A stretch of 64,000 bases of DNA from Panulirus ornatus (lineage: Eukaryota; Arthropoda; Malacostraca; Decapoda; Palinuridae), in the NCBI RefSeq assembly GCF_036320965.1, contig NC_092243.1, positions 207,501 to 271,500 on the forward strand. The letters are read 5' to 3'. Within the stretch, counting starts at the first letter, position 1, and each line of letters starts with the position of its first letter. The notes under the pieces are model-generated. The model worked only from the letters and a program-made list of their open reading frames with translations, ran no database searches and was not told where the DNA came from. The translations under genes were made by a program, and so were the position numbers. Positions 1 to 12,225 of the stretch are shown here, one piece after another.

Positions 1-638
1 AGAGAATGAGTGAGGAAAGATTGACGAAGAGGATATATGTGTCGGAGGTGGAGGGAACGAGAAGTGGGAGACCAAATTGGAGGTGGAAAGATGGAGTGAA
101 AAAGATTTTGAGTGATCGGGGCCTGAACATGCAGGAGGGTGAAAGGCGGGCAAGGAATAGAGTGAATTGGATCGATGTGGTATACCGGGGTCGACGTGCT
201 GTCAATGGATTGAATCAGGGCATGTGAAGCGTCTGTTGTAAACCATGGGAAGTTCTGTGGGGCCTGGATGTGGAAAGGGAGCTGTTGTTTCGGGCATTAT
301 TACATGACAGTTAGAGACTGAGTGTGAACGAATGGGGCCTTTGTCTTTTCCTAGCGCTACCTCGCACACATGAGGGGGGAGGGGGATGTTATTCCATGTG
401 TGGCAAGGTGGCGATGGGAATGAATAAAGGCAGACAGTAGGAATTATGTACATGTGTATATATGTATATGTCTGTGTGTGTATATATATATGTGTACATT
501 GAGATGTATAGGTATGTATATTTGCGTGTGTGAACGTGTATGTATATACATGTGTATGGGGGTGGGTTGGGCCATTTCTTTCGTCTGTTTCCTTGCGCTA
601 CCTCGCAAACGCGGGAGACAGCGACAAAGCAAAATAAA

Positions 639-640
<2 letters not shown>
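1..640 (+). mobile_element. RTE-like LINE, 3' end (copy 1, cut by window edge)
   Basis: Positions 1-227 encode the C-terminus of the LINE polyprotein with the motif GRPNWRWKDGVKKIL, ending at TGA 225-227. Positions 228-640 are the 'long' 3' UTR type. The UTR holds AATAAA at 423-428, an internal CTACCTCGC motif near 357-365, and a terminal motif near 597-625 with hairpin CTCGC/GCGGG (602-606 and 611-615). It ends in an A-rich tail that runs into (TA)n. The 5' part lies outside the window. Confidence 0.8.

Positions 641-711
<71 letters not shown>
641..711. repeat. (TA)n microsatellite
   Basis: It joins the LINE tail on the left to the Penelope-like palindrome on the right. A single AAA interruption sits near 679. 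Confidence 0.95.
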
Positions 712-714
<3 letters not shown>

Positions 715-767
715 GGTGAAATCGCACTTGTAGGAGTTCATACAATAATATTTTACATGTAATTTTT

Positions 768-815
768 CTATACATGTGGCACGACATGTTTCGTGGAGAC
801 AATCCACCTCATCAG
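768..815 (-). ncRNA. Hammerhead-ribozyme-like motif (Penelope-like family B)
   Basis: On the minus strand: CTGATGA, one extra G, stem II GTGGA/TCCAC, GAAA, then a possible stem III in which ACATGT pairs with a second ACATGT, followed by A at the expected cleavage position. Stem I is weak. Penelope-like elements are known to carry hammerhead motifs. Activity is not shown by sequence alone. Confidence 0.5.
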
Positions 816-925
816 TTGCCAGTATTTAACAAAAATTTTTAAATCCCAACATGACACTTGATTCCCGCCGTCCAACACCAGTCAAGTGTGATGTTGGCAT
901 TTGAATAACTGTAAAGTACTGATAC

Positions 926-970
926 CTGATGCGGTGGATTGTCTCCACGAAACATGTGCCACATGCATAG
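926..970 (+). ncRNA. Hammerhead-like motif, mutated core (family B)
   Basis: This is the mirror copy of 768-815 on the plus strand. It reads CTGATGC rather than CTGATGA, so a conserved core A is changed. Stem II GTGGA/TCCAC and GAAA are kept. Probably inactive. Confidence 0.4.
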
Positions 971-1024
971 AAAAATTACATGTTAAATAGAATTGTATGA
1001 ACTACTGAAGTGCGATTTCACCTT

Positions 1025-2736
<1,712 letters not shown>

Positions 2737-3166
2737 AGTCCACGGGGAAAATGAAACACAATAACTTCCCAAGTGCACTTTCGTGTAATAATCACATCAT
2801 CAGGGGAGATACAAGATAGAAATATAATCCAGCTGATATACGACGAAGAGACGTACCTAGGACGCCATTTGGTAAACAGGTGATATTCCAAGACAGACAA
2901 CGAGCGTATCATAAACTTATTATGTGGAGAAGAAGGGGAATTGTTTACAGATTTTATCAACAATAAAGCTCTCGAATTTGTATAGGCGTTCACTAATATT
3001 AAGGTTATAATTATTTGTGTATTTAATGATATAAGATTCAGTGATATTTATCGTGGTACTGGAGTTAAGAGTTAATAACTGAGATGGCATTACTCCAGTA
3101 AATACAATGATCATAGATTTTAATGTGATTAAACAAGGTATTTGATTCTTGTCCGTCTTTATAAGT
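2737..3166 (-). mobile_element. Penelope-like element fragment (family A), copy 1
   Basis: On the minus strand the element runs from about 3,166, where (TA)n truncates its 5' side, to about 2,737. Positions 3,150-2,920 encode the end of the GIY-YIG endonuclease region: a YDHC..W.NAISVINS stretch, then KYTNNYNLNISE and FIVDK. Comparison with the copy at 61,227 shows a one-base shift after ISVINS that puts a stop in frame, so the coding part is a pseudogene. The 3' UTR follows and holds a hammerhead-like motif at 2,765-2,809. Confidence 0.75.
2765..2809 (-). ncRNA. Hammerhead-ribozyme-like motif (Penelope-like family A)
   Basis: On the minus strand: TCCC (stem I), CTGATGA, an extra T, stem II GTG/CAC with loop ATTATTA, GAAA, a palindromic stem III in AGTGCACT, T at the cleavage position, then GGGA closing stem I. 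All core bases are present. The three-base stem III with a two-base loop suggests weak activity as a monomer; a dimer could form a longer stem. Confidence 0.6.
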
Positions 3167-3167
3167 T

Positions 3168-3241
<74 letters not shown>
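3168..3241. repeat. (TA)n microsatellite
   Basis: It joins the truncated 5' side of the Penelope-like fragment to the truncated 5' side of LINE copy 2. Confidence 0.95.
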
Positions 3242-3245
<4 letters not shown>

Positions 3246-4335
3246 ATATGTGATAGAATGTAAGAAAGTAAATTCTCGATTAATATGGGTAAAACTGAAA
3301 GTTGATGGAGAGAGATGGGTGATTATTGGTGCATATGCACCTGGGCATGAGAAGAAAGATCATGAGAGGCAAGTGTTTTGGGAGCAGCTGAATGAGTGTG
3401 TTAGTGGTTTTGATGCACGAGACCGGGTTATAGTGATGGGTGATTTGAATGCAAAGGTGAGTAATGTGGCAGTTGAGGTAATAATTGGTATACATGGGGT
3501 GTTCAGTGTTGTAAATGGAAATGGTGAAGAGCTTGTAGATTTATGTGCTGAAAAAGGACTGGTGATTGGGAATACCTGGTTTAAAAAGCGAGATATACAT
3601 AAGTATACGTATGTAAGTAGGAGAGATGGCCAGAAAGCGTTATTGGATTACGTGTTGATTGACAGGCGCGCGAAAGAGAGACTTTTGGATGTTAATGTGC
3701 TGAGAGGTGCAACTGGAGGGATGTCTGATCATTATCTTGTGGAGGCTAAGGTGAAGATTTGTATGGGTTTTCAGAAAAGAAGAGTGAATGTTGGGGTGAA
3801 GAGGGTGGTGAGAGTAAGTGAGCTTGGGAAGGAGACTTGTGTGAGGAAGTACCAGGAGAGACTGAGTACAGAATGGAAAAAGGTGAGAACAATGGAAGTA
3901 AGGGGAGTGGGGGAGGAATGGGATGCATTTAGGGAATCAGTGATGGAGTGCGCAAAAGACGCTTGTGGCATGAGAAGAGTGGGAGGTGGGTTGATTAGAA
4001 AGGGTAGTGAGTGGTGGGATGAAGAAGTAAGATTATTAGTGAAAGAGAAGAGAGAGGCATTTGGACGATTTTTGCAGGGAAAAAATGCAATTGAGTGGGA
4101 GATGTATAAAAGAAAGAGACAGGAGGTCAAGAGAAAGGTGCAAGAGGTGAAAAAGAGGGCAAATGAGAGTTGGGGTGAGAGAGTATCAGTAAATTTTAGG
4201 GAGAATAAAAAGATGTTCTGGAAGGAGGTAAATAAAGTGCGTAAGACAAGGGAGCAAATGGGAACTTCAGTGAAGGGCGCAAATGGGGAGGTGATAACAA
4301 GTAGTGGTGATGTGAGAAGGAGATGGAGTGAGTAA
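3241..4335 (+). pseudogene. LINE endonuclease and linker, partial frame
   Basis: The open frame covers most of an APE-type endonuclease, the enzyme that nicks target DNA for target-primed reverse transcription. Visible motifs are WVIIGAYAPG, VIVMGDLNAKVSN, LLDYVLIDRR and MSDHYLVEAKVK. A basic linker follows, rich in K, R and E (KREAFGRFLQGK onward). The first endonuclease residues, including the ETK motif seen at 52,993-54,024, are missing. The frame stops at 4,333 where other copies read TAT for tyrosine. The ATG at 3,241 sits in the microsatellite and is not a natural start. Confidence 0.75.
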
Positions 4336-6404
4336 TTTGAAGGTTTGTTGAATGTGTTTGATGATAGAGTGGCAGATATAGGGTGTTTTGGTCGAGGTGG
4401 TGTGCAAAGTGAGAGGGTTAGGGAAAATGATCTGGTAAACAGAGAAGAGGTAGTAAAAGCTTTACGGAAGATGAAAGCTGGCAAGGCAGCAGGTTTGGAT
4501 GGTATTGCAGCGGAATTTATTAAAAAAGGGGGTGACTGTATTATTGACTGGTTGGTAAGGTGATTTAATGTATGTATGATTCATGGTGAGGTGCCTGAGG
4601 ATTGGCGGAATGCGTGCATAGTGCCATTGTACAAAGGCAAAGGGGATAAGAGTGAGTGCTCAAATTACAGAGGTATAAGTTTGTTGAGTATTCCTGTTAA
4701 ATTATATGGGAGGGTATTGATTGAGAGGGTGAAGGCATGTACAGAGCATCAGATTGGGGAAGAGCAGTGTGGTTTCAGAAGTGACAGAGGATGTGTGGAT
4801 CAGGTGTTTGCTTTGAAGAATGTATGTGAGAAATACTTAGAAAAGCAAATGGATTTGTATGTAGCATTTATGGATCTGGAGAAGGCATATGATAGAGTTG
4901 ATAGAGATGCTTTGTGGAAGGTATTAAGAATATATGGTGTGGGAGACAAGTTGTTAGAAGCAGTGAAAAGTTTTTATCGAGGATGTAAGGCATGTGTACG
5001 TGTAGGAAGAGAGGAAAGTGATTGGTTCTCAGTGAATGTAGGTTTGCGGCACGGGGTGTGTGATGTCTCCATAGTTGTTTAATTTGTTTGTGGATGGGGT
5101 TGTTAGGGAGGTGAATGCAAGAGTTTTGGAAAGAGGGGCAAGTATGCAGTCTGTTGGGGATGAGAGAGCTTGGGAAGTGAGTCAGTTGTTGTTCGCTGAT
5201 GATACAGCGCTGGTGGCTGATTCATGTGAGAAACTGCAGAAGCTGGTGACTGAGTTTGGTAAAGTGTGTGAAAGAAGAAAGTTAGAGTGAATGTGAATAA
5301 GAGCAAGGTTATTAGGTACAGTAGGGTTGAGGGTCAAGTAAATTAGGAGGTAAGTTTGAATGGAGAAAAACTGGAGGAAGTAAAGTGTTTTAGATATCTG
5401 GGAGTGGATCTGGCAGTGGATGGAACCATGGAAGCGGAAGTGAATCATAGGGTGGGGGAGGGGCGAAAATCCTTGGAGCCTTGAAGAATGTTTGGAAGTC
5501 GAGAACTTTATCTCGGAAAGCAAAAATGGCTATGTTTGAAGGAATAGTGGTTTCAACAATGTTGTATGGTTACGAGGCGTGGGCTATGGATAGAGTTGTG
5601 CGCAGGAGGGTGGATGTGCTGGAAATGAGATGTTTGAGGACAATATGTGGTGTGAGGTGGTTTGATCGAGTAAGTAACGTAAGGGTAAGAGAGATGTGTG
5701 GAAATTAAAAGAGCGTGGTTGAGAGAGCAGAAGAGGGTGTTTTGAAATGGTTTGGACACATGGAGAGAATGAGTGAGGAAAGATTGACGAAGAGGATATA
5801 TGTGTCGGAGGTGGAGGGAACGAGAAGTGGGAGACCAAATTGGAGGTGGAAAGATGGAGTGAAAAAGATTTTGAGTGATCGGGGCCTGAACATGCAGGAG
5901 GGTGAAAGGCGGGCAAGGAATAGAGTGAATTGGATCGATGTGGTATACCGGGGTCGACGTGCTGTCAATGGATTGAATCAGGGCATGTGAAGCGTCTGTT
6001 GTAAACCATGGGAAGTTCTGTGGGGCCTGGATGTGGAAAGGGAGCTGTTGTTTCGGGCATTATTACATGACAGTTAGAGACTGAGTGTGAACGAATGGGG
6101 CCTTTGTCTTTTCCTAGCGCTACCTCGCACACATGAGGGGGGAGGGGGATGTTATTCCATGTGTGGCAAGGTGGCGATGGGAATGAATAAAGGCAGACAG
6201 TAGGAATTATGTACATGTGTATATATGTATATGTCTGTGTGTGTATATATATATGTGTACATTGAGATGTATAGGTATGTATATTTGCGTGTGTGAACGT
6301 GTATGTATATACATGTGTATGGGGGTGGGTTGGGCCATTTCTTTCGTCTGTTTCCTTGCGCTACCTCGCAAACGCGGGAGACAGCGACAAAGCAAAATAA
6401 AATA
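3242..6404 (+). mobile_element. RTE-like LINE, 5'-truncated, hybrid copy 2
   Basis: The copy starts inside the endonuclease and runs through the reverse transcriptase to a 'long' 3' UTR (5,991-6,404) with an A-rich tail. It carries three stop codons shared with copy 3 (TAA 4,333, TGA 4,561, TAG near 5,073). After about 5,090 come private defects, including a one-base loss near 5,283 and stops near 5,344 and 5,705. The 5' two thirds match copy 3 almost exactly; the 3' third and UTR match the copy-1 type. It is therefore a recombinant between two LINEs. Confidence 0.85.
4336..5988 (+). pseudogene. LINE reverse transcriptase and C-terminus, broken
   Basis: The reverse transcriptase is split by stops and frameshifts. 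Recognisable pieces in order: KMKAGKAAGLDGI (4,345-4,563); NYRGISLLSIP, GFRSDRGC and FMDLEKAYDRVD (4,576-5,082); LLFADDTALV with the catalytic FADD (5,075-5,290); then the C-terminal GVRWFDRVSNVRVREMC and GRPNWRWKDGVKKIL (5,481-5,988). The normal TGG in the SPWLFNL motif is TAG near 5,073. Not functional. Confidence 0.75.
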
Positions 6405-6405
6405 T

Positions 6406-6452
<47 letters not shown>
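6405..6452. repeat. (TA)n microsatellite
   Basis: Counterpart of 641-711 in the second unit, about 20 bp shorter. Confidence 0.95.
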
Positions 6453-6455
<3 letters not shown>

Positions 6456-6765
6456 GGTGAAATCGCACTTGTAGGAGTTCATACAATAATATTTTACATG
6501 TAATTTTTCTATACATGTGGCACGACATGTTTCGTGGAGACAATCCACCTCATCAGTTGCCAGTACTTAACAAAAATTTTTAAATCCCAACATGACACTT
6601 GATTCCCGCCGTCCAACACCAGTCAAGTGTGATGTTGGCATTTGAATAACTGTTAAGTACTGATACCTGATGCGGTGGATTGTCTCCACGAAACATGTGC
6701 CACATGCATAGAAAAATTACATGTTAAATAGAATTGTATGAACTACTGAAGTGCGATTTCACCTT
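6452..6765. mobile_element. Palindromic Penelope-like terminal segment (family B), copy 2
   Basis: Duplicate of 711-1,024 with only one or two base changes (for example near 6,567 and 6,654). It has hammerhead-like cores at 6,509-6,556 (minus, CTGATGA) and 6,667-6,711 (plus, CTGATGC). Confidence 0.65.
6509..6556 (-). ncRNA. Hammerhead-like motif (family B), duplicate
   Basis: Same core as 768-815: CTGATGA, stem II GTGGA/TCCAC, GAAA. Confidence 0.5.
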
Positions 6766-6804
6766 AATGCTATCATCACGGACAAGTGTGATAATCATAT
6801 TTAT

Positions 6805-8480
<1,676 letters not shown>

Positions 8481-8911
8481 AGTCCACGGGGAAAATGAAA
8501 CACAATAACTTCCCAAGTGCACTTTCGTGTAATAATCATATCATCAGGGGAGATACAAGATAGAAATATAATCCAGCTGATATACGACGAAGAGACGTAC
8601 CTAGGACGCCATTTGGTAAACAGGTGATATTCCAAGACAGACAACGAGCGTATCATAAACTTATTATGTGGAGAAGAAGGGGAATTGTTTACAGATTTTA
8701 TCAACAATAAAGCTCTCGAATTTGTATAGGCGTTCACTAATATTAAGGTTATAATTATTTGTGTATTTAATGATATAAGATTCAGTGATATTTATCGTGG
8801 TACTGGAGTTAAGAGTTAATAACTGAGATGGCATTACTCCAGTAAATACAATGATCATAGATTTTAATGTGATTAAACAAGGTATTTGATTCTTGTCCGT
8901 CTTTATAAGTT
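8481..8911 (-). mobile_element. Penelope-like element fragment (family A), copy 2
   Basis: Duplicate of 2,737-3,166, with the same frameshift in the C-terminal GIY-YIG region (8,664-8,858 readable) and the same truncation at (TA)n. Confidence 0.75.
8509..8553 (-). ncRNA. Hammerhead-like motif with broken stem II
   Basis: Identical to 2,765-2,809 except T at 8,539 where the first copy has C (2,795). On the minus strand this turns stem II from GTG/CAC into ATG/CAC, losing a base pair. Probably impaired. Confidence 0.55.

Positions 8912-8912
<1 letters not shown>

Positions 8913-8958
<46 letters not shown>
8913..8958. repeat. (TA)n microsatellite
   Basis: Counterpart of 3,168-3,241, about 28 bp shorter. 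Confidence 0.95.
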
Positions 8959-8961
<3 letters not shown>

Positions 8962-10051
8962 ATATGTGATAGAATGTAAGAAAGTAAATTCTCGATTAAT
9001 ATGGGTAAAACTGAAAGTTGATGGAGAGAGATGGGTGATTATTGGTGCATATGCACCTGGGCATGAGAAGAAAGATCATGAGAGGCAAGTGTTTTGGGAG
9101 CAGCTGAATGAGTGTGTTAGTGGTTTTGATGCACGAGACCGGGTTATAGTGATGGGTGATTTGAATGCAAAGGTGAGTAATGTGGCAGTTGAGGTAATAA
9201 TTGGTATACATGGGGTGTTCAGTGTTGTAAATGGAAATGGTGAAGAGCTTGTAGATTTATGTGCTGAAAAAGGACTGGTGATTGGGAATACCTGGTTTAA
9301 AAAGCGAGATATACATAAGGATACGTATGTAAGTAGGAGAGATGGCCAGAAAGCGTTATTGGATTACGTGTTAATTGACAGGCGCGCGAAAGAGAGACTT
9401 TTGGATGTTAATGTGCTGAGAGGTGCAACTGGAGGGATGTCTGATCATTATCTTGTGGAGGCTAAGGTGAAGATTTGTATGGGTTTTCAGAAAAGAAGAG
9501 TGAATGTTGGGGTGAAGAGGGTGGTGAGAGTAAGTGAGCTTGGGAAGGAGACTTGTGTGAGGAAGTACCAGGAGAGACTGAGTACAGAATGGAAAAAGGT
9601 GAGAACAATGGAAGTAAGGGGAGTGGGGGAGGAATGGGATGCATTTAGGGAATCAGTGATGGAGTGCGCAAAAGACGCTTGTGGCATGAGAAGAGTGGGA
9701 GGTGGGTTGATTAGAAAGGGTAGTGAGTGGTGGGATGAAGAAGTAAGATTATTAGTGAAAGAGAAGAGAGAGGCATTTGGACGATTTTTGCAGGGAAAAA
9801 ATGCAATTGAGTGGGAGATGTATAAAAGAAAGAGACAGGAGGTCAAGAGAAAGGTGCAAGAGGTGAAAAAGAGGGCAAATGAGAGTTGGGGTGAGAGAGT
9901 ATCAGTAAATTTTAGGGAGAATAAAAAGATGTTCTGGAAGGAGGTAAATAAAGTGCGTAAGACAAGGGAGCAAATGGGAACTTCAGTGAAGGGCGCAAAT
10001 GGGGAGGTGATAACAAGTAGTGGTGATGTGAGAAGGAGATGGAGTGAGTAA
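8957..10051 (+). pseudogene. LINE endonuclease and linker, partial frame
   Basis: Same content as 3,241-4,335: IIGAYAPG, GDLNAKVSN, DYVLIDRR and SDHYLV motifs of an APE-type endonuclease, then a charged linker. It differs from its twin by about three bases (for example AAGGATACG for AAGTATACG). It ends at the same TAA in place of a tyrosine codon. Confidence 0.75.
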
Positions 10052-11871
10052 TTTGAAGGTTTGTTGAATGTGTTTGATGATAGAGTGGCAGATATAGGGT
10101 GTTTTGGTCGAGGTGGTGTGCAAAGTGAGAGGGTTAGGGAAAATGATCTGGTAAACAGAGAAGAGGTAGTAAAAGCTTTACGGAAGATGAAAGCTGGCAA
10201 GGCAGCAGGTTTGGATGGTATTGCAGCGGAATTTATTAAAAAAGGGGGTGACTGTATTATTGACTGGTTGGTAAGGTGATTTAATGTATGTATGATTCAT
10301 GGTGAGGTGCCTGAGGATTGGCGGAATGCGTGCATAGTGCCATTGTACAAAGGCAAAGGGGATAAGAGTGAGTGCTCAAATTACAGAGGTATAAGTTTGT
10401 TGAGTATTCCTGTTAAATTATATGGGAGGGTATTGATTGAGAGGGTGAAGGCATGTACAGAGCATCAGATTGGGGAAGAGCAGTGTGGTTTCAGAAGTGA
10501 CAGAGGATGTGTGGATCAGGTGTTTGCTTTGAAGAATGTATGTGAGAAATACTTAGAAAAGCAAATGGATTTGTATGTAGCATTTATGGATCTGGAGAAG
10601 GCATATGATAGAGTTGATAGAGATGCTTTGTGGAAGGTATTAAGAATATATGGTGTGGGAGACAAGTTGTTAGAAGCAGTGAAAAGTTTTTATCGAGGAT
10701 GTAAGGCATGTGTACGTGTAGGAAGAGAGGAAAGTGATTGGTTCTCAGTGAATGTAGGTTTGCGGCAGGGGTGTGTGATGTCTCCATAGTTATTTAATTT
10801 GTTTATGGATGGGGTTGTTAGGGAGGTGAATGCAAGAGTTTTGGAAAGAGGGGCAAGTATGAAGTCTGTTGGGGATGGGAGAGCTTGGGAAGTGAGTCAG
10901 TTGTTGTTCGCTGATGATACAGCGCTGGTGGCTGATTCATGTGAGAAACTGCAGAAGCTGGTGACTGAGTTTGGTAAAGTGTGTGAAAGAAGAAAGTTAA
11001 GAGTGAATGTGAATAAGAGCAAGGTAATTAGGTACAGTAGGGTTGAGGGTTAAGTCAATTGGGAGGTAAGTTTGAATGGAGAAAAACTGGATGAAGTAAA
11101 GTGTTTTAGATATCTGGGAGTGGATCTGGCAGCGGATAGAACCATGGAAGCGGAAGTGGATCATAGGGTGGGGGAGGGGGCGAAAATCCTGGGAGCCTTG
11201 AAGAATGTGTGGAAGTTGAGAACATTATCTCGGAAAGCAAAAATGGGTATGTTTGAAGGAATAGTGGTTCCAACAATGTTGTATGGTTGCGAGGCGTGGG
11301 CTATGGATAGAGTTGTGCGCAGGAGGATGGATGTGCTGGAAATGAGATGTTTGAGGACAATGTGTGGTGTGAGGTGGTTTGATCGAGTAAGTAATGTGAG
11401 GGTAAGAGAGATGTGTGGAAATAAAAAGAGCGTGGTTGAGAGAGCAGAAGAGGGTGTTTTGAAATGGTTTGGGCACATGGAGATAATGAGTGAGGAAAGA
11501 TTGACCAAGAGGATATATGTGTCGGAGGTGGAAGGAACGAGGAGAAGTGGGAGACCAAATTGGAGGTGGAAAGGAGTGAAAAAGATTTTGTGTGATCGGG
11601 GCCTGAACATGCAGGAGGGTGAAAGGAGGGCAAGGAATAGAGTGAATTGGATCGATGTGGTATACCGGGGTTGACGTGCTGTCAGTGGATTGAATCAGGG
11701 CATGTGAAGCGTCTGGGGTAAACCATGGAAAGCTGTGTAGGTATGTATAGTTGAGTGTGTGGACGTATGTATATACTTGTGTATGGGGGTGGGTTGGGCC
11801 ATTTCTTTCGTCTGTTTCCTTGCGCTCCCTCGCAAACGCGGGAGACAGCGACAAAGCAAAAAAAAAAAAAG

Positions 11872-11887
<16 letters not shown>
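8959..11887 (+). mobile_element. RTE-like LINE, 5'-truncated, copy 3
   Basis: Same 5' truncation point as copy 2, but ending in the 'short' 3' UTR type (11,675-11,860), which lacks about 250 bp between CATGGAAAG and GGTATGTAT. The coding end reads TACCGGGGTTGA, a TGA where long-type copies have CGA. The tail is A-rich from about 11,859 and passes into (TA)n. This is the likely 5' donor of hybrid copy 2. Confidence 0.85.
10061..11674 (+). pseudogene. LINE reverse transcriptase and C-terminus, four stops
   Basis: Readable in pieces: KMKAGKAAGLDGI (10,061-10,279), the palm region with FMDLEKAYDRVD and VGLRQGCVMSP (10,292-10,789), FADDTALV (10,799-11,053) and an open C-terminal segment (11,072-11,674) with CFRYLGVDLA and RPNWRWK. 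Stops at 10,279, 10,787 and 11,053 come from single-base changes. Between RWK and GVKKIL two codons present in other copies are missing. Confidence 0.75.

Positions 11888-11943
<56 letters not shown>
11888..11943. repeat. (TA)n microsatellite
   Basis: Lies between the A-rich tail of LINE copy 3 and the T-run (inverted A-tail) of a SINE-like repeat, so two elements meet tail to tail. Confidence 0.95.
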
Positions 11944-11961
<18 letters not shown>

Positions 11962-12185
11962 TTTTCATACTATTCGCCATTTCCCGCGATAGCGAGGTAG
12001 CGTTAAGAACAGAGGACTGGGCCTTTGAGGGAATATCCTCACCTGGCCCCCTTCTCTGTTACTTCTTTTGGAAAATTAAAAAAAAACGAGAGGGGAGGAT
12101 TTCCAGCCCCCCGCTCCCTTCCCTTTTAGTCGCCTTCTACGACACGCAGGGAATACGTGGGAAGTATTCTTTCTCCCCTATCCCC

Positions 12186-12190
<5 letters not shown>
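11944..12190 (-). mobile_element. SINE-like structured repeat (TA-flanked family), copy 1
   Basis: Minus-strand copy. The sense strand begins ATCCCTGGGGATAGG and ends CGCGGGAAATGGCGAATAG followed by an A-run (seen here as T, 11,944-11,965). About 225 bp without the tail, no open frame. The family recurs about sixteen times with the same 5' end. Its last 55 bp resemble the 3' end of the LINE in this window. I see no clear pol III A and B boxes. Confidence 0.75.

Positions 12191-12221
<31 letters not shown>
12191..12221. repeat. (TA)n microsatellite
   Basis: Between the 5' end of a SINE-like copy and the truncated 5' end of LINE copy 4. Confidence 0.9.

Positions 12222-12225
<4 letters not shown>

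Larger units (their letters stand above)
711..1024. mobile_element. Palindromic Penelope-like terminal segment (family B), copy 1
   Basis: Two inverted arms of about 100 bp, 711-815 and 926-1,024, flank a spacer of about 110 bp. Each arm runs from GGTGAAATCGCACTT at the outside to a hammerhead-like core at the inside (ATCCACCTCATCAG and its inverse). The same arm sequence ends the Penelope-like fragment at 62,123-62,830, which encodes a GIY-YIG domain, so I assign the palindrome to that family. It encodes no protein itself. It could instead be read as a foldback element built from two such ends. Confidence 0.65.

Noticed and set aside
454..807. Open frames made of IYIYIY, SLSLSL, REREER or THTHTH repeats here and throughout
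   Set aside because: They are translations of (TA)n, (CT)n, (GA)n and (AC)n microsatellites and not proteins.
711..1024. DNA-transposon MITE with terminal inverted repeats
   Set aside because: The arms match the end of a GIY-YIG-encoding Penelope-like fragment at 62,123 and carry hammerhead-like cores at the inner ends, so a retroelement origin fits better.
3771..4484. Long antisense frames (for example the 237-codon frame here and its twin at 9,487-10,200, and FHPPACSGPDH frames elsewhere)
   Set aside because: They are shadows of the purine-rich LINE coding strand. The sense strand carries the recognised endonuclease and RT motifs.
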